Counted from the first letter of the stretch, positions 41,658 through 51,600 are shown. The stretch is 64,000 bases of DNA from Sphingomonas sp. PP-F2F-A104-K0414 (GCF_004340945.1 NZ_SLYD01000005.1:186001-250000), one strand, 5' to 3'. Made by a program: numbers and translations. The notes: generated by a model not told the origin, from the letters alone.

Positions 41658-43133
41658 TCAGCGCATCCCTGCGGCGTGATCGGCGACCCGGTCGAGCGGT
41701 CCGAGCGCGCCGAGAAACCGGACGATCGGACGCGGATCCGCACCCTCGGTCGACAGGTGGATCGCCACCGCGCGTTGCGGACCGCCGAACAGCCGCGCCT
41801 TCATCGTCTCGATCTTCACCAGCGTCTCGTCGTTCGTCGTTGCGTCGCCAACCCGGTACCACGTCGCGACGATCCGCTCCACGGGGCCGGGCGCGGTGAT
41901 CCGCATTACGCTGCCGCCGGCGATCGCGGGAAGGTCGGCGACGCGTACCCAGCGATCCTCCTGCCGTAGCACCCCGGTGCCGAACGCGATCAGCTCCTTG
42001 CCTTCATGCTGGCTGCCAAAGACTGCGATGCTCATGTCGACGGTCGCGCCCGAGGCATCGGCATAGCGGCCGAACAGATAGTGGTCCGCGCCGGGATAAT
42101 AGGGCGTCCACGGCGCGCGCGTGCTGACGCGCACGCGGTGCCAGCCGGGGATTTCGGGCAGGTCGATATACGCGGGCAGCTGTTGCGCTCGGCTGGCGAC
42201 GACCGCACTCCAAGCGGGGAACAGCGCGACCGTCGCCAGGGTCAGCGCAGCGGCGATGGCGAGATCGGTGCGGTGGCGGGGCGGCGTCTGGAGGGTTGCC
42301 GGATCGAACGCGGGATCGTCGGGCGCGCGGTCGAACCAGCGCCAGCCGATTGCGAGCACCCCCGCCATCACCAAGCCGAAGAACACCCAGCCATAGACGA
42401 TGTGATCGAACCCGGTCGCGGCCTCGACCGAGGTCAGGTCCGCCGCCCAGATCGTCCCGAACGCGCGAAACCCGTTGGCGATGACCGGCACGACCACCGA
42501 AACGACGAGAAAGACCACGCGGCGGCGCCACGACACGAAGCACACATTGGCGACGAGCACCCCGAACGCGACCATCGCGATGACGAACTTGGCCCCCGAA
42601 CACGCTTCGGCGACCTCAAAATAATAGCGTCCGGCGTGGATCAGCACGCCGTCGACGACTGCGGGCACGCCGACGAGGTGGAGCAGCGGCATGACGATCG
42701 CGACCGTCACAGCCTGCAACGGTGGCTCGAGTCCCTCGCCGAACGGCACCAGGAATACGGCGTAGGCGAGCGGGAACAGCAGCCCCCGCGCGACATAGGG
42801 GCCGAGGATCGTCACGACCGCGCCTTGCAGCATCATCACGAGGCCCAGTTGGCGTGCGAAGCCGACCGAGGCGGCATCACCCATCAGCCAGCCAAGTCCT
42901 CCAACCGCGACCAGGGCCAGGCCGGGCCACCACCCCGTCGGCGTGAGCTCACCGAGTTCGCTGCGGCGTTGCCAGACGAGCCAGGCGATCACCGGGCCGA
43001 TGAAGAGGCAGTGCCCAAAGGTGGTGCTCGTCCACCAGATATGCGCAAGATCGACGACATCGCTGCGGAACGTCAGCAGGATCAGCGCCGCCACCAGCGC
43101 GAGCGCGAGGCCGTGGCGGCGCCATGCGGTCAC
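41658..43133 (-). CDS. xrtA: Exosortase A fused to an EpsI domain
   Basis: 491 residues. An eight- to nine-helix exosortase domain (1-255) has the sortase-like residues Cys178 (EACSGAKF), Arg223 (NGFRAFGTI) and His244 (DHIVYGWVFF). The C-terminal domain (about 290-470) is EpsI-like (PGWHRVRVS..YYPGADHYLFGRY) as in other XrtA fusions. It processes PEP-CTERM proteins at the inner membrane. GTG start overlaps the stop of the glycosyltransferase (GTGA). No PEP-CTERM substrate lies in this window. Confidence 0.93.
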   Translation of the reverse strand: MTAWRRHGLALALVAALILLTFRSDVVDLAHIWWTSTTFGHCLFIGPVIAWLVWQRRSELGELTPTGWWPGLALVAVGGLGWLMGDAASVGFARQLGLVMMLQGAVVTILGPYVARGLLFPLAYAVFLVPFGEGLEPPLQAVTVAIVMPLLHLVGVPAVVDGVLIHAGRYYFEVAEACSGAKFVIAMVAFGVLVANVCFVSWRRRVVFLVVSVVVPVIANGFRAFGTIWAADLTSVEAATGFDHIVYGWVFFGLVMAGVLAIGWRWFDRAPDDPAFDPATLQTPPRHRTDLAIAAALTLATVALFPAWSAVVASRAQQLPAYIDLPEIPGWHRVRVSTRAPWTPYYPGADHYLFGRYADASGATVDMSIAVFGSQHEGKELIAFGTGVLRQEDRWVRVADLPAIAGGSVMRITAPGPVERIVATWYRVGDATTNDETLVKIETMKARLFGGPQRAVAIHLSTEGADPRPIVRFLGALGPLDRVADHAAGMR

Positions 43134-44416
43134 GGTGCGAGGCCCAGCAGAGCGTCGAGCGGGGCGAGCCGGGCGTCCCAGCCGTACCGACGGATGACCT
43201 GTGCGCGGGCGGCTTGGCCTAGCGCGGCGGCGGTCCCAGGCGTTTCGATCAGCGCGGCTATGCGGTCGGCGAAGTCCTGCGCGGTGTCCGCGACGCGGAT
43301 CGTGTCGGCGTGGTCGATACCTTCCGCCGCTGCCGTGGATGCGACCACAGGGCGCGCCATCGCCATGGCTTCGAGCACCTTGTTCTGGATGCCGCGCGCG
43401 AGTTTCAACGGCGCGACGCAGACGGCAGCAGCCGCGAGCCAGCCGCGGACGTCGTCGACCGCACCGGTGACGGTGACGTGGTCACCCGCCAGCGCCTTGA
43501 CTGCGGCGGTCGGTGCGCGGCCGACGATCGCGAAATGCGCGGAGTGGCGTTTGCGGATCAGCGGGAGGATGTCGCGCGCGAACCACGTGACCGCGTCGAT
43601 GTTGGGGCGGTAGTCCATCTGTCCGGTGAAGACGATGAGGGGGGCCTGCCCGCCAACTCCATTCCCCTCCCCGGCGGAGGCCGGGGCCCAGTTGGGGGAC
43701 GGCGATAACGAAAGCCGAAACGCGGTTACTGCGACCTTTCCAACTGGGCCCCGGCCTTCGCCGGGGTGGCGGCTTAAGCTACGATAGCTTCCGTCCGGGT
43801 CGAACGTCTCGGAATCGATACCGTTCTCGACCGCAAGTATCTGGCCGGTGGCACCACCTTCCCGAAAGACTCTTGCTTCGGCCTCGCTGACGAACAGGCT
43901 GGCAGAGGCGCGAGCCGCAACATTGTGCTCGAATGCACCGAGTAGACGGGCTTCGCGGAGCATCATCCAGCGCATCGGGCCGCGCGCGTCGTCGGCGAAT
44001 CCGGCGAACTTCGCGGAATCGACGTCGACGAAATCCATGACGACCGGCGGCCCGCCGACCGGCAGATACTGCGCCATCTGGCCCGAGAAGCAGTAGGTGC
44101 TCGTGACCTCAGGCAGGACGCGATCGACTGCAGCCTGCATCGCCGCGCTGGCGAACGCGGTCAGCGATACCGGCTTACCCGTGGCCAGCGCTTCGATCGC
44201 GGCGCGCTTCTGCGACTTCTTCCGTGGCAGGATCTTGCAACTCGCGAGAAGGTCAGTGAACGCGGCCGGCGGATCGAAGTCGGCTTCATCGTCGGCGAAC
44301 GCCACCAGATGCACCGGCGTACGTCGCGCCAGATACTGGAGGATGTGGAAACTGCGGATCTTGTCGCCGCGGTCGGGCGGAAACGGCACGCGGTGCGCGA
44401 GGAAGAGCAGGCTCAC
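43130..44416 (-). CDS. XrtA-system glycosyltransferase with in-frame repeat insertion
   Basis: 428 residues, GT4-like. N-terminal FLAHRVPFPPDRGDKIRSF and C-terminal APLKLARGIQNKVLEAMAMARPVVAS match the XrtA-associated family (TIGR03087 by name). Residues about 217-250 (SRHPGEGRGP..PASAGEGN) are encoded by a palindromic repeat inserted between NGIDSETFDPDG and IVFTGQMDYRPN, with the frame kept. The GTG start at 44416 overlaps the FemAB stop (GTGA); longer in-frame sequence upstream is a shadow of that gene. It adds a sugar during exopolysaccharide synthesis. Confidence 0.9.
   Translation of the reverse strand: MSLLFLAHRVPFPPDRGDKIRSFHILQYLARRTPVHLVAFADDEADFDPPAAFTDLLASCKILPRKKSQKRAAIEALATGKPVSLTAFASAAMQAAVDRVLPEVTSTYCFSGQMAQYLPVGGPPVVMDFVDVDSAKFAGFADDARGPMRWMMLREARLLGAFEHNVAARASASLFVSEAEARVFREGGATGQILAVENGIDSETFDPDGSYRSLSRHPGEGRGPVGKVAVTAFRLSLSPSPNWAPASAGEGNGVGGQAPLIVFTGQMDYRPNIDAVTWFARDILPLIRKRHSAHFAIVGRAPTAAVKALAGDHVTVTGAVDDVRGWLAAAAVCVAPLKLARGIQNKVLEAMAMARPVVASTAAAEGIDHADTIRVADTAQDFADRIAALIETPGTAAALGQAARAQVIRRYGWDARLAPLDALLGLAP
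43669..43767. repeat. Type A-related repeat inside the XrtA glycosyltransferase gene
   Basis: Arms CCCCGGCGGAGGCCGGGGCC and GGCCCCGGCCTTCGCCGGGG, each preceded or followed by CCCAGTTGGG/CCAACTGGG. It encodes about 33 in-frame residues and is a longer variant of the element at 24645. Confidence 0.8.
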
Positions 44417-45453
44417 CCCAGGCCTCGGGAAATCCACGGTCCTGCGGCGGTCGCGGCCCATAGCGGGAGGCGCTTCCACGTCTTTACCATCAGCGCATAT
44501 TTGGGGTTGAGCGGGTTCACCTCGCGCGCCGGGCCGCTGCTGCGCTTGGCATAAAGCCGTGGCTCGGGCGTGAAGCCCCAGTTCTTCTTGAACGCCGCCG
44601 CGCCGGTGCCGGCCTTGGAACGCCCGAAGTCGAACCGCGTGCACCCCCTCGCGCGGGCGTGCGCCATCAGCGCGAAATACATCCGGTCGTTGGCACGAAG
44701 CCCGCGCGCGGCGTCGGTCCCGCCACCCCAATACGGGTATACGGTGCCGTCGAAATACAGGCTGAGAACGCTCGCGACTGCCCCGCCCTCAAGCCGGACG
44801 GTCAGAACATCCGCATCCATCATGCTGGCAACGCTGCGGAAAAGCTTGGCGGGAAACACCGGCGTGCCCAGGTTTCGGACCGACTCGGCATAAACCCGGT
44901 AGTGCTCGGCGAGCAATTTCCGGTCTGTGCCGGTAACGATCTCGAGGTCGAACCCAAGCGAACGCCGGACTTCTGCACGCTGCTTCCGCGGGATCGCAAG
45001 CAGTTCGGCGTCGTCGTCCGCCGCCAGATCCCGCGCGAAACCGAGATAGCTGGTGTCGTCGCTCGTCCAACCCTCCGGTGCGGGACCGCCGCGCAGTTCG
45101 ACCGAGGGGCAGCCAGTCCTCAGCGCAAGGTTCCAAGCCCCCGCTGCGAGTGGTTCGATCGACGTCCCCAAAATGCCGCCATCGACGCCGAACCCGGTCG
45201 ACACCAGTGCGCGGCCGAACAGCGGTGAGCGCATTTCGGACAGCGGGAGGACCCCGGCAATCGCCCCGCTGGAATGCTCGGCGAGCAGGTAACGCGCGCG
45301 TTGCCCACATCCGTCCTGGACCGCTTGGCTCCACGCCGGCAGGTGGAATGGCGTGGCGCCCTCGGTCACCGCTACGAAAGCGGCGATCCTGGCACACTCG
45401 ACCGGATCGCGAAGGTCCGCTTCGCGCACGCCCACGGGCATCGGCGCGGTCAC
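44413..45453 (-). CDS. FemAB-family XrtA/PEP-CTERM-associated acyltransferase
   Basis: 346 residues with a GNAT-like double fold; the conserved C-terminal block PYWGGGTDAARGLRANDRMYFALMAHARARGCTRFDFGRS is typical of FemAB-like proteins in XrtA clusters (TIGR03019 by name). It may transfer an aminoacyl or other acyl group to a polymer or lipid. GTG start at 45453 overlapping the deacetylase stop (GTGA). Its last bases overlap the glycosyltransferase start. Confidence 0.88.
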   Translation of the reverse strand: MTAPMPVGVREADLRDPVECARIAAFVAVTEGATPFHLPAWSQAVQDGCGQRARYLLAEHSSGAIAGVLPLSEMRSPLFGRALVSTGFGVDGGILGTSIEPLAAGAWNLALRTGCPSVELRGGPAPEGWTSDDTSYLGFARDLAADDDAELLAIPRKQRAEVRRSLGFDLEIVTGTDRKLLAEHYRVYAESVRNLGTPVFPAKLFRSVASMMDADVLTVRLEGGAVASVLSLYFDGTVYPYWGGGTDAARGLRANDRMYFALMAHARARGCTRFDFGRSKAGTGAAAFKKNWGFTPEPRLYAKRSSGPAREVNPLNPKYALMVKTWKRLPLWAATAAGPWISRGLG

Positions 45454-46310
45454 GCCAGTCGGGCCGCTTCGCGCGCGACGACCGCGTCGACGCGGCCCCA
45501 GTCGTGACGGCCGAGCAACCCGCGCAATTTCCCAGCCATCGCGCCCAGCCGCGAATAATGACGGATCTTCGAGCGCATCGGTGCCGCATCGACTCGCGGT
45601 TGCGCCGGATCGATCTCCCAGGGGTGAAAATAGAACATCGCCGGGCGATCTTCGCCGTTGACCTGACGCACTGCGAAGTCGGTGATCGCCGCGGGGAGCA
45701 GGCGGAAGAACCCGCCGCCGGTGGCGAGCTTGCGCTCTCCGAACCTGGCGACCGTCACCGGCACCTCGATCAGCGCATTGTCCGCGAGCGGCTTGAACCC
45801 ATAGCGCGGGGCGTCGAGCCAGCCATAATGGTCGTGCTTCACCGGCGCGACGCTAGAAGAATAGGTGTAGCCCGCCTCCGCCAGTTCGATATGCGCCCAA
45901 GGCGTACGCTGATCGATCGAGAAGCTCGGCGCGCGGTAACCGGTGACCTTCGTCCCTGCCGCATCCTCGATCGCTTTACGCGCGCGGACTAGGTCAGCAC
46001 GAAATACCTCCGGCGTCATCGTGAAGACGCGTTGGTGATCCCAGCCATGACTGGCGATCTCGTGCCCGGCATCGACGATCCGGCGGATCAGCGCGGGGTA
46101 GCGATGCGCGACCCAGCCGAGCGTAAAGAACGTTGCCTTCGTGTCGCGCTCGGCGAACAGCGCAAGGACGGCGTCGGTGTTCGCCTCGACACGCGGCTGG
46201 AGCGAGTCCCAGTCGGCCTTGTCGATCACCTTCTCGAAGGCACCGACCTGGAACCAGTCCTCAACATCGACCGACATGCCATTGAGAACAGGCATCTTAT
46301 GCAGCGTCAT
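45450..46310 (-). CDS. XrtA-system polysaccharide deacetylase
   Basis: 286 residues, NodB fold. Motif 1 SVDVEDWF gives the catalytic/metal Asp; motif 2 EIASHGWDH gives the metal-binding histidines; then YRAPSFSI, and a C-terminal FYFHPWEIDP. XrtA-type deacetylases (TIGR03006 by name) remove N-acetyl groups from exopolysaccharide sugars. It overlaps the ATPase gene by 14 bases. No signal peptide is evident. Confidence 0.9.
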   Translation of the reverse strand: MTLHKMPVLNGMSVDVEDWFQVGAFEKVIDKADWDSLQPRVEANTDAVLALFAERDTKATFFTLGWVAHRYPALIRRIVDAGHEIASHGWDHQRVFTMTPEVFRADLVRARKAIEDAAGTKVTGYRAPSFSIDQRTPWAHIELAEAGYTYSSSVAPVKHDHYGWLDAPRYGFKPLADNALIEVPVTVARFGERKLATGGGFFRLLPAAITDFAVRQVNGEDRPAMFYFHPWEIDPAQPRVDAAPMRSKIRHYSRLGAMAGKLRGLLGRHDWGRVDAVVAREAARLA

Positions 46311-47376
46311 GCCAGGCGGCTACGCCGCGGATCGGCGCGTACTCGGGCTTATCCGTATCGCTCTCGACCCAATCGACCAGCAAGGTGAGGACGCGCCGCA
46401 GCGCCTTATCCTGCAACTCCACCCGTGCCTCCAGCGCAGCGATGCGGTCTTCGGTTGCCGGATCGGTACGCGGTGCTTCGACGGTCGGCGCAGGCTGTGC
46501 GGTGGACTCGGCGGGGGCGACCGCGGCAACAGCGCCCTTTCCCGTATCGGTGGCCAGTGTCGGGAGATCGCCCTCGAGATCGCGTTGTACCGACCGCACC
46601 ACCGCGGCATCGATGACCGTAAGATCCTCCAGTGCAGCATACAGCATCACGCGGCCCGCCAGCAGGTTGAGGCGACGGGGCACACCCGCCGACCCTGCGT
46701 AAAACGCCGCAAATGCATCGTCGGCAAAGTCTGGATTGCCGGTCCAGCCAACGACAGACAGGCGGTGCGCGAGATAGTCCGAGACTTCGCTCTCCTCCAT
46801 CGGATCGAGATGATGGATCGCGATGACGCGCTGGCGGAGCTGTTCGAGGCGCTCCGACCCATGCAGGCGATCGCGGAACTCGGGCTGGCCGAGCAGGACG
46901 ATCTGCAACAGCGCATGCCCGCCCGCCTGGAAGTTCGACAGCATCCGCAGCTCTTCGAGTGCCGATACTGGTAGCGCCTGCGCCTCGTCGACGATCAGCA
47001 GCGTACGCTTGCCGGTGCGTGCGACCGCATGGAGCCCACGCTCGATCGCGGTCAGCAGTTCGGCCTTGGTCAGCCCCGCCGGATCGACGTGCAATTCGGT
47101 CGCGACGATCCGCAGCAAGTCGTCCGCCTCAATCGCGGTCGATACCAGCTTGATCGCGTTCAGCCGCTGGTGGTCGATCGTGTCCATCAGGTGACCGACC
47201 AGCGTCGTCTTGCCCGCGCCGATATCGCCGGTGATGACGATGAAGCCCTCGCCCTGCGCCAAGCCATAGCCGAGATACGCCATCGCTTTCCGGTGCGTGG
47301 CGGTCTCGAACCAGAATTTGGGATCAGGGGTAAGCTGGAAGGGCTGACCCGTCAGTCCGTAATGTTCGTCGTACAT
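46297..47376 (-). CDS. XrtA-system AAA ATPase (ExeA/GspA-like)
   Basis: 359 residues. N-terminal YGLTGQPFQLTPDPKFWF, Walker A GDIGAGKTT, Walker B LLIVDEAQAL and sensor LLGQPEFRDRL identify the ExeA/GspA-like ATPase of XrtA clusters (TIGR03015 by name). The C-terminal 80 residues are Ala/Thr/Pro-rich and end in a coiled coil (RIAALEARVELQDKALRRVL). Role in EPS export is unproven. 12 bases separate it from the upstream outer-membrane gene. Confidence 0.9.
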   Translation of the reverse strand: MYDEHYGLTGQPFQLTPDPKFWFETATHRKAMAYLGYGLAQGEGFIVITGDIGAGKTTLVGHLMDTIDHQRLNAIKLVSTAIEADDLLRIVATELHVDPAGLTKAELLTAIERGLHAVARTGKRTLLIVDEAQALPVSALEELRMLSNFQAGGHALLQIVLLGQPEFRDRLHGSERLEQLRQRVIAIHHLDPMEESEVSDYLAHRLSVVGWTGNPDFADDAFAAFYAGSAGVPRRLNLLAGRVMLYAALEDLTVIDAAVVRSVQRDLEGDLPTLATDTGKGAVAAVAPAESTAQPAPTVEAPRTDPATEDRIAALEARVELQDKALRRVLTLLVDWVESDTDKPEYAPIRGVAAWHDAA

Positions 47377-47388
47377 CTGCTCTCGCCT

Positions 47389-49023
47389 TCAGAACTGATA
47401 ACGCGCACCGATCAGCGCCTGCGCCGACCAGTCGCTGTCGAGGTCACCGACCTTGAAGCTGTAAAGTCCGAGCGACGCGGTGGTGCCGAGTCGTCCGAAA
47501 TTGTGATAATAGGTGCCGGTGCCGCCATAGGACCAAACGTTACTGTCGCCGGTGCTATCCTCGACGCCACTGTCATAGTAATTCGCGAACAGATCGGCGT
47601 TGATGCCCGATACCGGGGTCAACGACCGCGCGTAGAAGAGCTGCCCGTAATAGCTCTGGTCATCGAGACCGCTGACGACGATGCCCGGCGAGAGTCTTGG
47701 CGCATAGAGCTTGCGGCTAGCATAGCCCAAGCCTGCGCCCCAGGTCGACCGGCCACGCGTCGCGACCAGCACACCGTCGATCCCGCGGGCGCGGTAGCTC
47801 GACGTCGAGATCGACTGGAACACGTCGTCGAGACACGCCCCCGGCTGCGCGCCGCTGGAGCCGAAGACACACCCGTTGAACTGCTGGCCAAAGCCCTGTT
47901 GCTGGCCCGAGACGAAGCTGGTCGGGAGATTGCTCAAGCCCGTGCGGAGCTGGCGACCAAAGGTCTGGACGCCGTCATAGACGTTGACCGCAAGACCGAC
48001 CGACTGCGATGCCTGATAGGTGGCGGTACCGGTATAGCTGAGTGAGCCATAGCGCTTGCCGACATGCCCCTCGACCGACGTACGGCGGTTCGGCCGCCAG
48101 ACCACGCCCGCATCGTAATAGATGCCGTCGGTCCGGTATGCGATCCGCCGCGGGGACGCGGCATTGGTCACGAAACGACCATCCTTGTCGAGCACGGGCG
48201 CGCCGGTCGCGTCGACCAACGCATCCTTCTGGCTCGTCTCGATCTTCTCGTAACCGACCCCCGCGGTCAGCGCGACGTAGGGAGAGATCGGCTGGAGCAC
48301 GTCGCCACGACCGTAATAGCCTTCATAGCGCTGCTTGAGCTGACTGGCGGTTTCACGGTCATAGGCGCCGCTCAGCGTCACGCCGAACGGCGCGATCATA
48401 CCGGGCGCCACGGAGGCATTGGCGGTCGCCGTATGACCGATCGAATCGTCGTAATAGTCGAGCCGCTGGCCCCCGATGCTCGTATCGGCGAAGGTCGGCG
48501 TCTCGACCTTGGTATAGCCTAGCCGGTAATTGGCGTTGAACGTGACGGGGCCGGCGGTGCCCGTAAAACTGGGGCCCGCATAGACCGCGTACAGCTGCGC
48601 GACGTTGTCGACATTGCCGACGAGCAAGCCAGGCGCCGCGCCGCGAATATCCGACCGCGTGCGCGTGGCGATGCCACCCGCTTCGATCGTCAGGTTGCGG
48701 TTCAGCTTCGCGTCGACGCGCGCGAGACCCGAATGGATGTCGTTATCGCCGACATCGCCGTTCCATGCGAACCGGCGCTCATAGCGATAGCTGACCTGCC
48801 CAGCCACACGCGGCGTGGCGATCGCCGCGTCGATGCCCGCGGCGAGACTGGTATAGGTCAGCGTGTCGCCACCGCTCAGATCGGCGTCGAGGATCTGGCT
48901 TGCCTCGATATACGGCGTGATGGTGACCCGGCGCGTGTCCTGTGCGGCGGCTGGCATGGCAGCTGCAGCGAGCGTCACCGCACCGCTAGCCCATGCGAGG
49001 CTGCGAGTTGCGTGACGCATCAT
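47389..49023 (-). CDS. XrtA/PEP-CTERM-associated outer-membrane beta-barrel protein
   Basis: 544 residues from ATG 49023. The signal peptide ends at AAAMPAAAQ. The rest is a run of alternating amphipathic strands rich in Tyr/Gly with turns, and the C-terminus is GARYQF, the terminal Phe recognised by the BAM machinery. Only two cysteines are visible (about 430-450), probably a loop disulfide. Matches the TIGR03016-type barrel by context. It may form the secretion channel for the polymer. Start overlaps the kinase stop (ATGA). Confidence 0.88.
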   Translation of the reverse strand: MMRHATRSLAWASGAVTLAAAAMPAAAQDTRRVTITPYIEASQILDADLSGGDTLTYTSLAAGIDAAIATPRVAGQVSYRYERRFAWNGDVGDNDIHSGLARVDAKLNRNLTIEAGGIATRTRSDIRGAAPGLLVGNVDNVAQLYAVYAGPSFTGTAGPVTFNANYRLGYTKVETPTFADTSIGGQRLDYYDDSIGHTATANASVAPGMIAPFGVTLSGAYDRETASQLKQRYEGYYGRGDVLQPISPYVALTAGVGYEKIETSQKDALVDATGAPVLDKDGRFVTNAASPRRIAYRTDGIYYDAGVVWRPNRRTSVEGHVGKRYGSLSYTGTATYQASQSVGLAVNVYDGVQTFGRQLRTGLSNLPTSFVSGQQQGFGQQFNGCVFGSSGAQPGACLDDVFQSISTSSYRARGIDGVLVATRGRSTWGAGLGYASRKLYAPRLSPGIVVSGLDDQSYYGQLFYARSLTPVSGINADLFANYYDSGVEDSTGDSNVWSYGGTGTYYHNFGRLGTTASLGLYSFKVGDLDSDWSAQALIGARYQF

Positions 49024-50060
49024 TGGACATTGTCCTGACCGTAATAACTGCCGAACCGCGCGCCGCCTTGAACGAACGATACAGCATTGAGAACGAGCTG
49101 AATATGCTCGCATCCGTCGAGGATATTGACCGCAGCACGGAGCTCGCTCTCGGGCGTGCGATCGGCGCGGACGACCAGCATTACCTGCCCGACGCGCATC
49201 GCCAGCACCGAGGCTGCCGAGGCGGCGAGTGCGGGCGGCGAATCGATGATGATGATCCGGCGTGGATTGGCGGCGAGCAGCCGCGTGATCACCGCCCGGG
49301 TACGCGCGCTGGCAAGCAACTCGGTATCCATCGCCGTTTTCGTGCCGGCCGGCAGGATCGCCAGATGCGGCACGTCGGTATGGATCACGAGATCCTCGAC
49401 ATCGATCCGCGCATCGCCGAGCGCATCGAGCAAGCCAGGGCTATCCACCAGCCCGAGTTGATTGACGATGTCCGGCTTTGCGACATCGGCATCGACGAGC
49501 AGCACTTCGGTATCGCGCTCGGCCGCAATCGAGAGCGCAAGGTTGATTGCGCAGAACGTCTTGCCGTCTTCGGGCCGAGCCGAACAGACAAGAATCATCC
49601 GCGCCTTGTCGGGGCTGTCGCTCTCGGCGATGCGCGCGCTGGCGATCAGCAACTGGCGCTTGATCAGGCGGAACTCCTCGGCCAGCGGACCAACCGGGGC
49701 GCCGGGCACGATCATGCCATTCGCCGCCAACATCCCGCGGTCGATCCGCGCAGTGTCGTCCGGCTCCTCCGGGTAATAGACGTCGTCGGCAAATTCATCG
49801 CCGACCGGCGCGCGGAGCGCCTCGGGGATCGCCAGGAATGTGGACTCGGTGACATCGAGCGGACGCGCCGCAACATCTGGTTTAACAACAGGCGCTGCAG
49901 GTTCAACGACGGGCGCTACAGCCGCCGGCACTTCAGCTGGCTCGGGCGTAATCGGCGCGTCCGCCCCAATGTTGCGAGCACGCGCGTGTGCGTTGAAGTC
50001 ATACACTTTGGCTGCGCGCTCGAGCAGCGAGGGTTCGCGATCAGGTTTCGTCACGGTCAT
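49020..50060 (-). CDS. XrtA-system bacterial tyrosine autokinase
   Basis: 346 residues. A Pro/Ala-rich N-terminus (1-90) precedes the BY-kinase domain: Walker A in SARPEDGKTFCAINLAL, Walker A' VLLVDADVAKPD and Walker B-like RRIIIIDSPPAL. The C-terminal tail has GSYYGQ, a short tyrosine cluster for autophosphorylation. Partners the adjacent Wzz-like protein (five bases away) in controlling polymer length. TIGR03018-like by name. Confidence 0.9.
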   Translation of the reverse strand: MTVTKPDREPSLLERAAKVYDFNAHARARNIGADAPITPEPAEVPAAVAPVVEPAAPVVKPDVAARPLDVTESTFLAIPEALRAPVGDEFADDVYYPEEPDDTARIDRGMLAANGMIVPGAPVGPLAEEFRLIKRQLLIASARIAESDSPDKARMILVCSARPEDGKTFCAINLALSIAAERDTEVLLVDADVAKPDIVNQLGLVDSPGLLDALGDARIDVEDLVIHTDVPHLAILPAGTKTAMDTELLASARTRAVITRLLAANPRRIIIIDSPPALAASAASVLAMRVGQVMLVVRADRTPESELRAAVNILDGCEHIQLVLNAVSFVQGGARFGSYYGQDNVQ

Positions 50061-50065
50061 ACCCT

Positions 50066-51589
50066 TCAGGCCGCCAAACCGCGCTGGAGGATCTCGACCC
50101 CCAGCAGCAGCACATAGGCGGCACCCAATGCAGCGGTGCCGCCCAGGAACATCTTGTACCTACGGCGGCGATGATTCGATTGCACGCGCGTAACGACTTC
50201 GCTGATCGAGCCGATGACCGGCATCCCCGCCACATTCTCAAGTCGGTTGCTGGTCGCGAACGTCGCGCGCAACTGGCCCATCGCAAACGCCGCACCGATC
50301 CCGGCGGCCAGCCCCGCCACCAGAACGCCCGTCAGCAGCAGCATACGGTTGGGTGCGCTCGGCGTGCTCGGCATCGTCGGCGGGTCGATCACGCTGAACT
50401 TCACATGATCGCTCTGCGACTGCGCCTGGCCGATGATCGCGGTCTGCTCGCGCTGTTTCAGCAGCGCATCATACTGATCCTTGAGTACCTGGTAATCGCG
50501 ATCGATCGCGCCTTGCTCGGCGGCGACTTCGGGATCGCCGGTCAGCTTCGAGTTCAACAGGTCGAGATCGCCCTGCAACTGGCTGCGGCGCATCCGCAAC
50601 GACGCCACCGTCGCCGTACGATCCGCGACCATCGACTGGAGCGAGGCGTAAAGCGGGTTCTGCGCACTACCCGCGCCGCTGCCGCCCGAAAGAGGTTCGC
50701 TGCGCGCGGCCGCCGTTGCCGCCGCAAGCTGGCTCTTGAGCGCAATGACGTCGGGATGATTTTCAGTATAGCCGCGCGCACGGGCGTCGGCGAGCTGGCC
50801 CTGGATCGCCTGGAGACGGGCCCGCGCAGGACCCGCTGCACCCGCGATACCGCCAGCACCGGGTACGGTCGCCGGCGTTCCCGCCATCTGCCCCTGCACT
50901 GCCGACAGGCTCGATTGCGCCGCGGCCAGATCGCCGTCGACCTGCGACATCTGCGAGCGCGCGGCACTGATCCGGTCGCTGACAGACCCGGTCCCCGGCA
51001 GGCTACCAAGATAGCGATTTTGAAAATCCGCACGCTTGGCCTCGGCATCCGCGAGCTGCTTCTGACGCGCCGCGAGTTGCTGGTCCAGAAACGTCAGGCT
51101 CTGCGACGTCTTGGAGCGATCGCCGGCGAGATTCTGTTCGACGAACAGGTCGATCAGCTTCTGCGTGATCTGGCGTGCGAGCTTGGGACTGGAGGCGCTG
51201 GTCGTAATCTGAAAAACGTTATCCTGCTGCGACAGGATCTTGATGTTCGGCGCCAGGCTCGCCACCCGGTCCGCGACGTCGCGGTCGCTCGACACGGTGT
51301 TCGCCAGATCGGTGCCTCGGACGACCTTTTCGAGATTGACCGCGGAGATCAGCGTGGTGCGGATCGTGTCGACGGTCATCGGCACGGTCTGCGGTACGCC
51401 ATCCATTCCCGCGGGCAGGATCGTCTGCATCTGGACGAACACGCGCGCGGTCGATTCGTAACGGCTCGGGATCTGCGACACGATCAGCCAGCCGAGCACG
51501 CACACGCCCCAGGCTACCGCGAGCGCCAGCCAACGCCGCGTCCAGATCGTGTGGAGTGCGATGCGCACCTCGTCATAGATCCCGTTCAT
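50066..51589 (-). CDS. XrtA-system chain-length determinant (Wzz/GNVR type)
   Basis: 507 residues. A membrane helix near the N-terminus (LALAVAWGVCVLGWLIV), a Wzz domain, long coiled coils (about 170-240 and 340-400, with a Gly/Ala/Pro patch between) and a second membrane region near 425-450, then a further C-terminal hydrophobic stretch. Function: periplasmic co-polymerase setting exopolysaccharide chain length. TIGR03007-like. Preceded by the export lipoprotein, 11 bases apart. Confidence 0.9.
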   Translation of the reverse strand: MNGIYDEVRIALHTIWTRRWLALAVAWGVCVLGWLIVSQIPSRYESTARVFVQMQTILPAGMDGVPQTVPMTVDTIRTTLISAVNLEKVVRGTDLANTVSSDRDVADRVASLAPNIKILSQQDNVFQITTSASSPKLARQITQKLIDLFVEQNLAGDRSKTSQSLTFLDQQLAARQKQLADAEAKRADFQNRYLGSLPGTGSVSDRISAARSQMSQVDGDLAAAQSSLSAVQGQMAGTPATVPGAGGIAGAAGPARARLQAIQGQLADARARGYTENHPDVIALKSQLAAATAAARSEPLSGGSGAGSAQNPLYASLQSMVADRTATVASLRMRRSQLQGDLDLLNSKLTGDPEVAAEQGAIDRDYQVLKDQYDALLKQREQTAIIGQAQSQSDHVKFSVIDPPTMPSTPSAPNRMLLLTGVLVAGLAAGIGAAFAMGQLRATFATSNRLENVAGMPVIGSISEVVTRVQSNHRRRRYKMFLGGTAALGAAYVLLLGVEILQRGLAA

Positions 51590-51600
51590 CTGGGCGCGCC

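Noticed and set aside
42006..43613. 535-codon plus-strand frame opposite exosortase and glycosyltransferase genes
   Set aside because: Arg/His/Asp-rich translation with no known domain, and both genes underneath are clear; GC-driven shadow.
44417..44731. N-terminal extension of the XrtA glycosyltransferase frame
   Set aside because: Overlaps the FemAB gene; the GTG at 44416 fits the family N-terminus and the GTGA overlap pattern.
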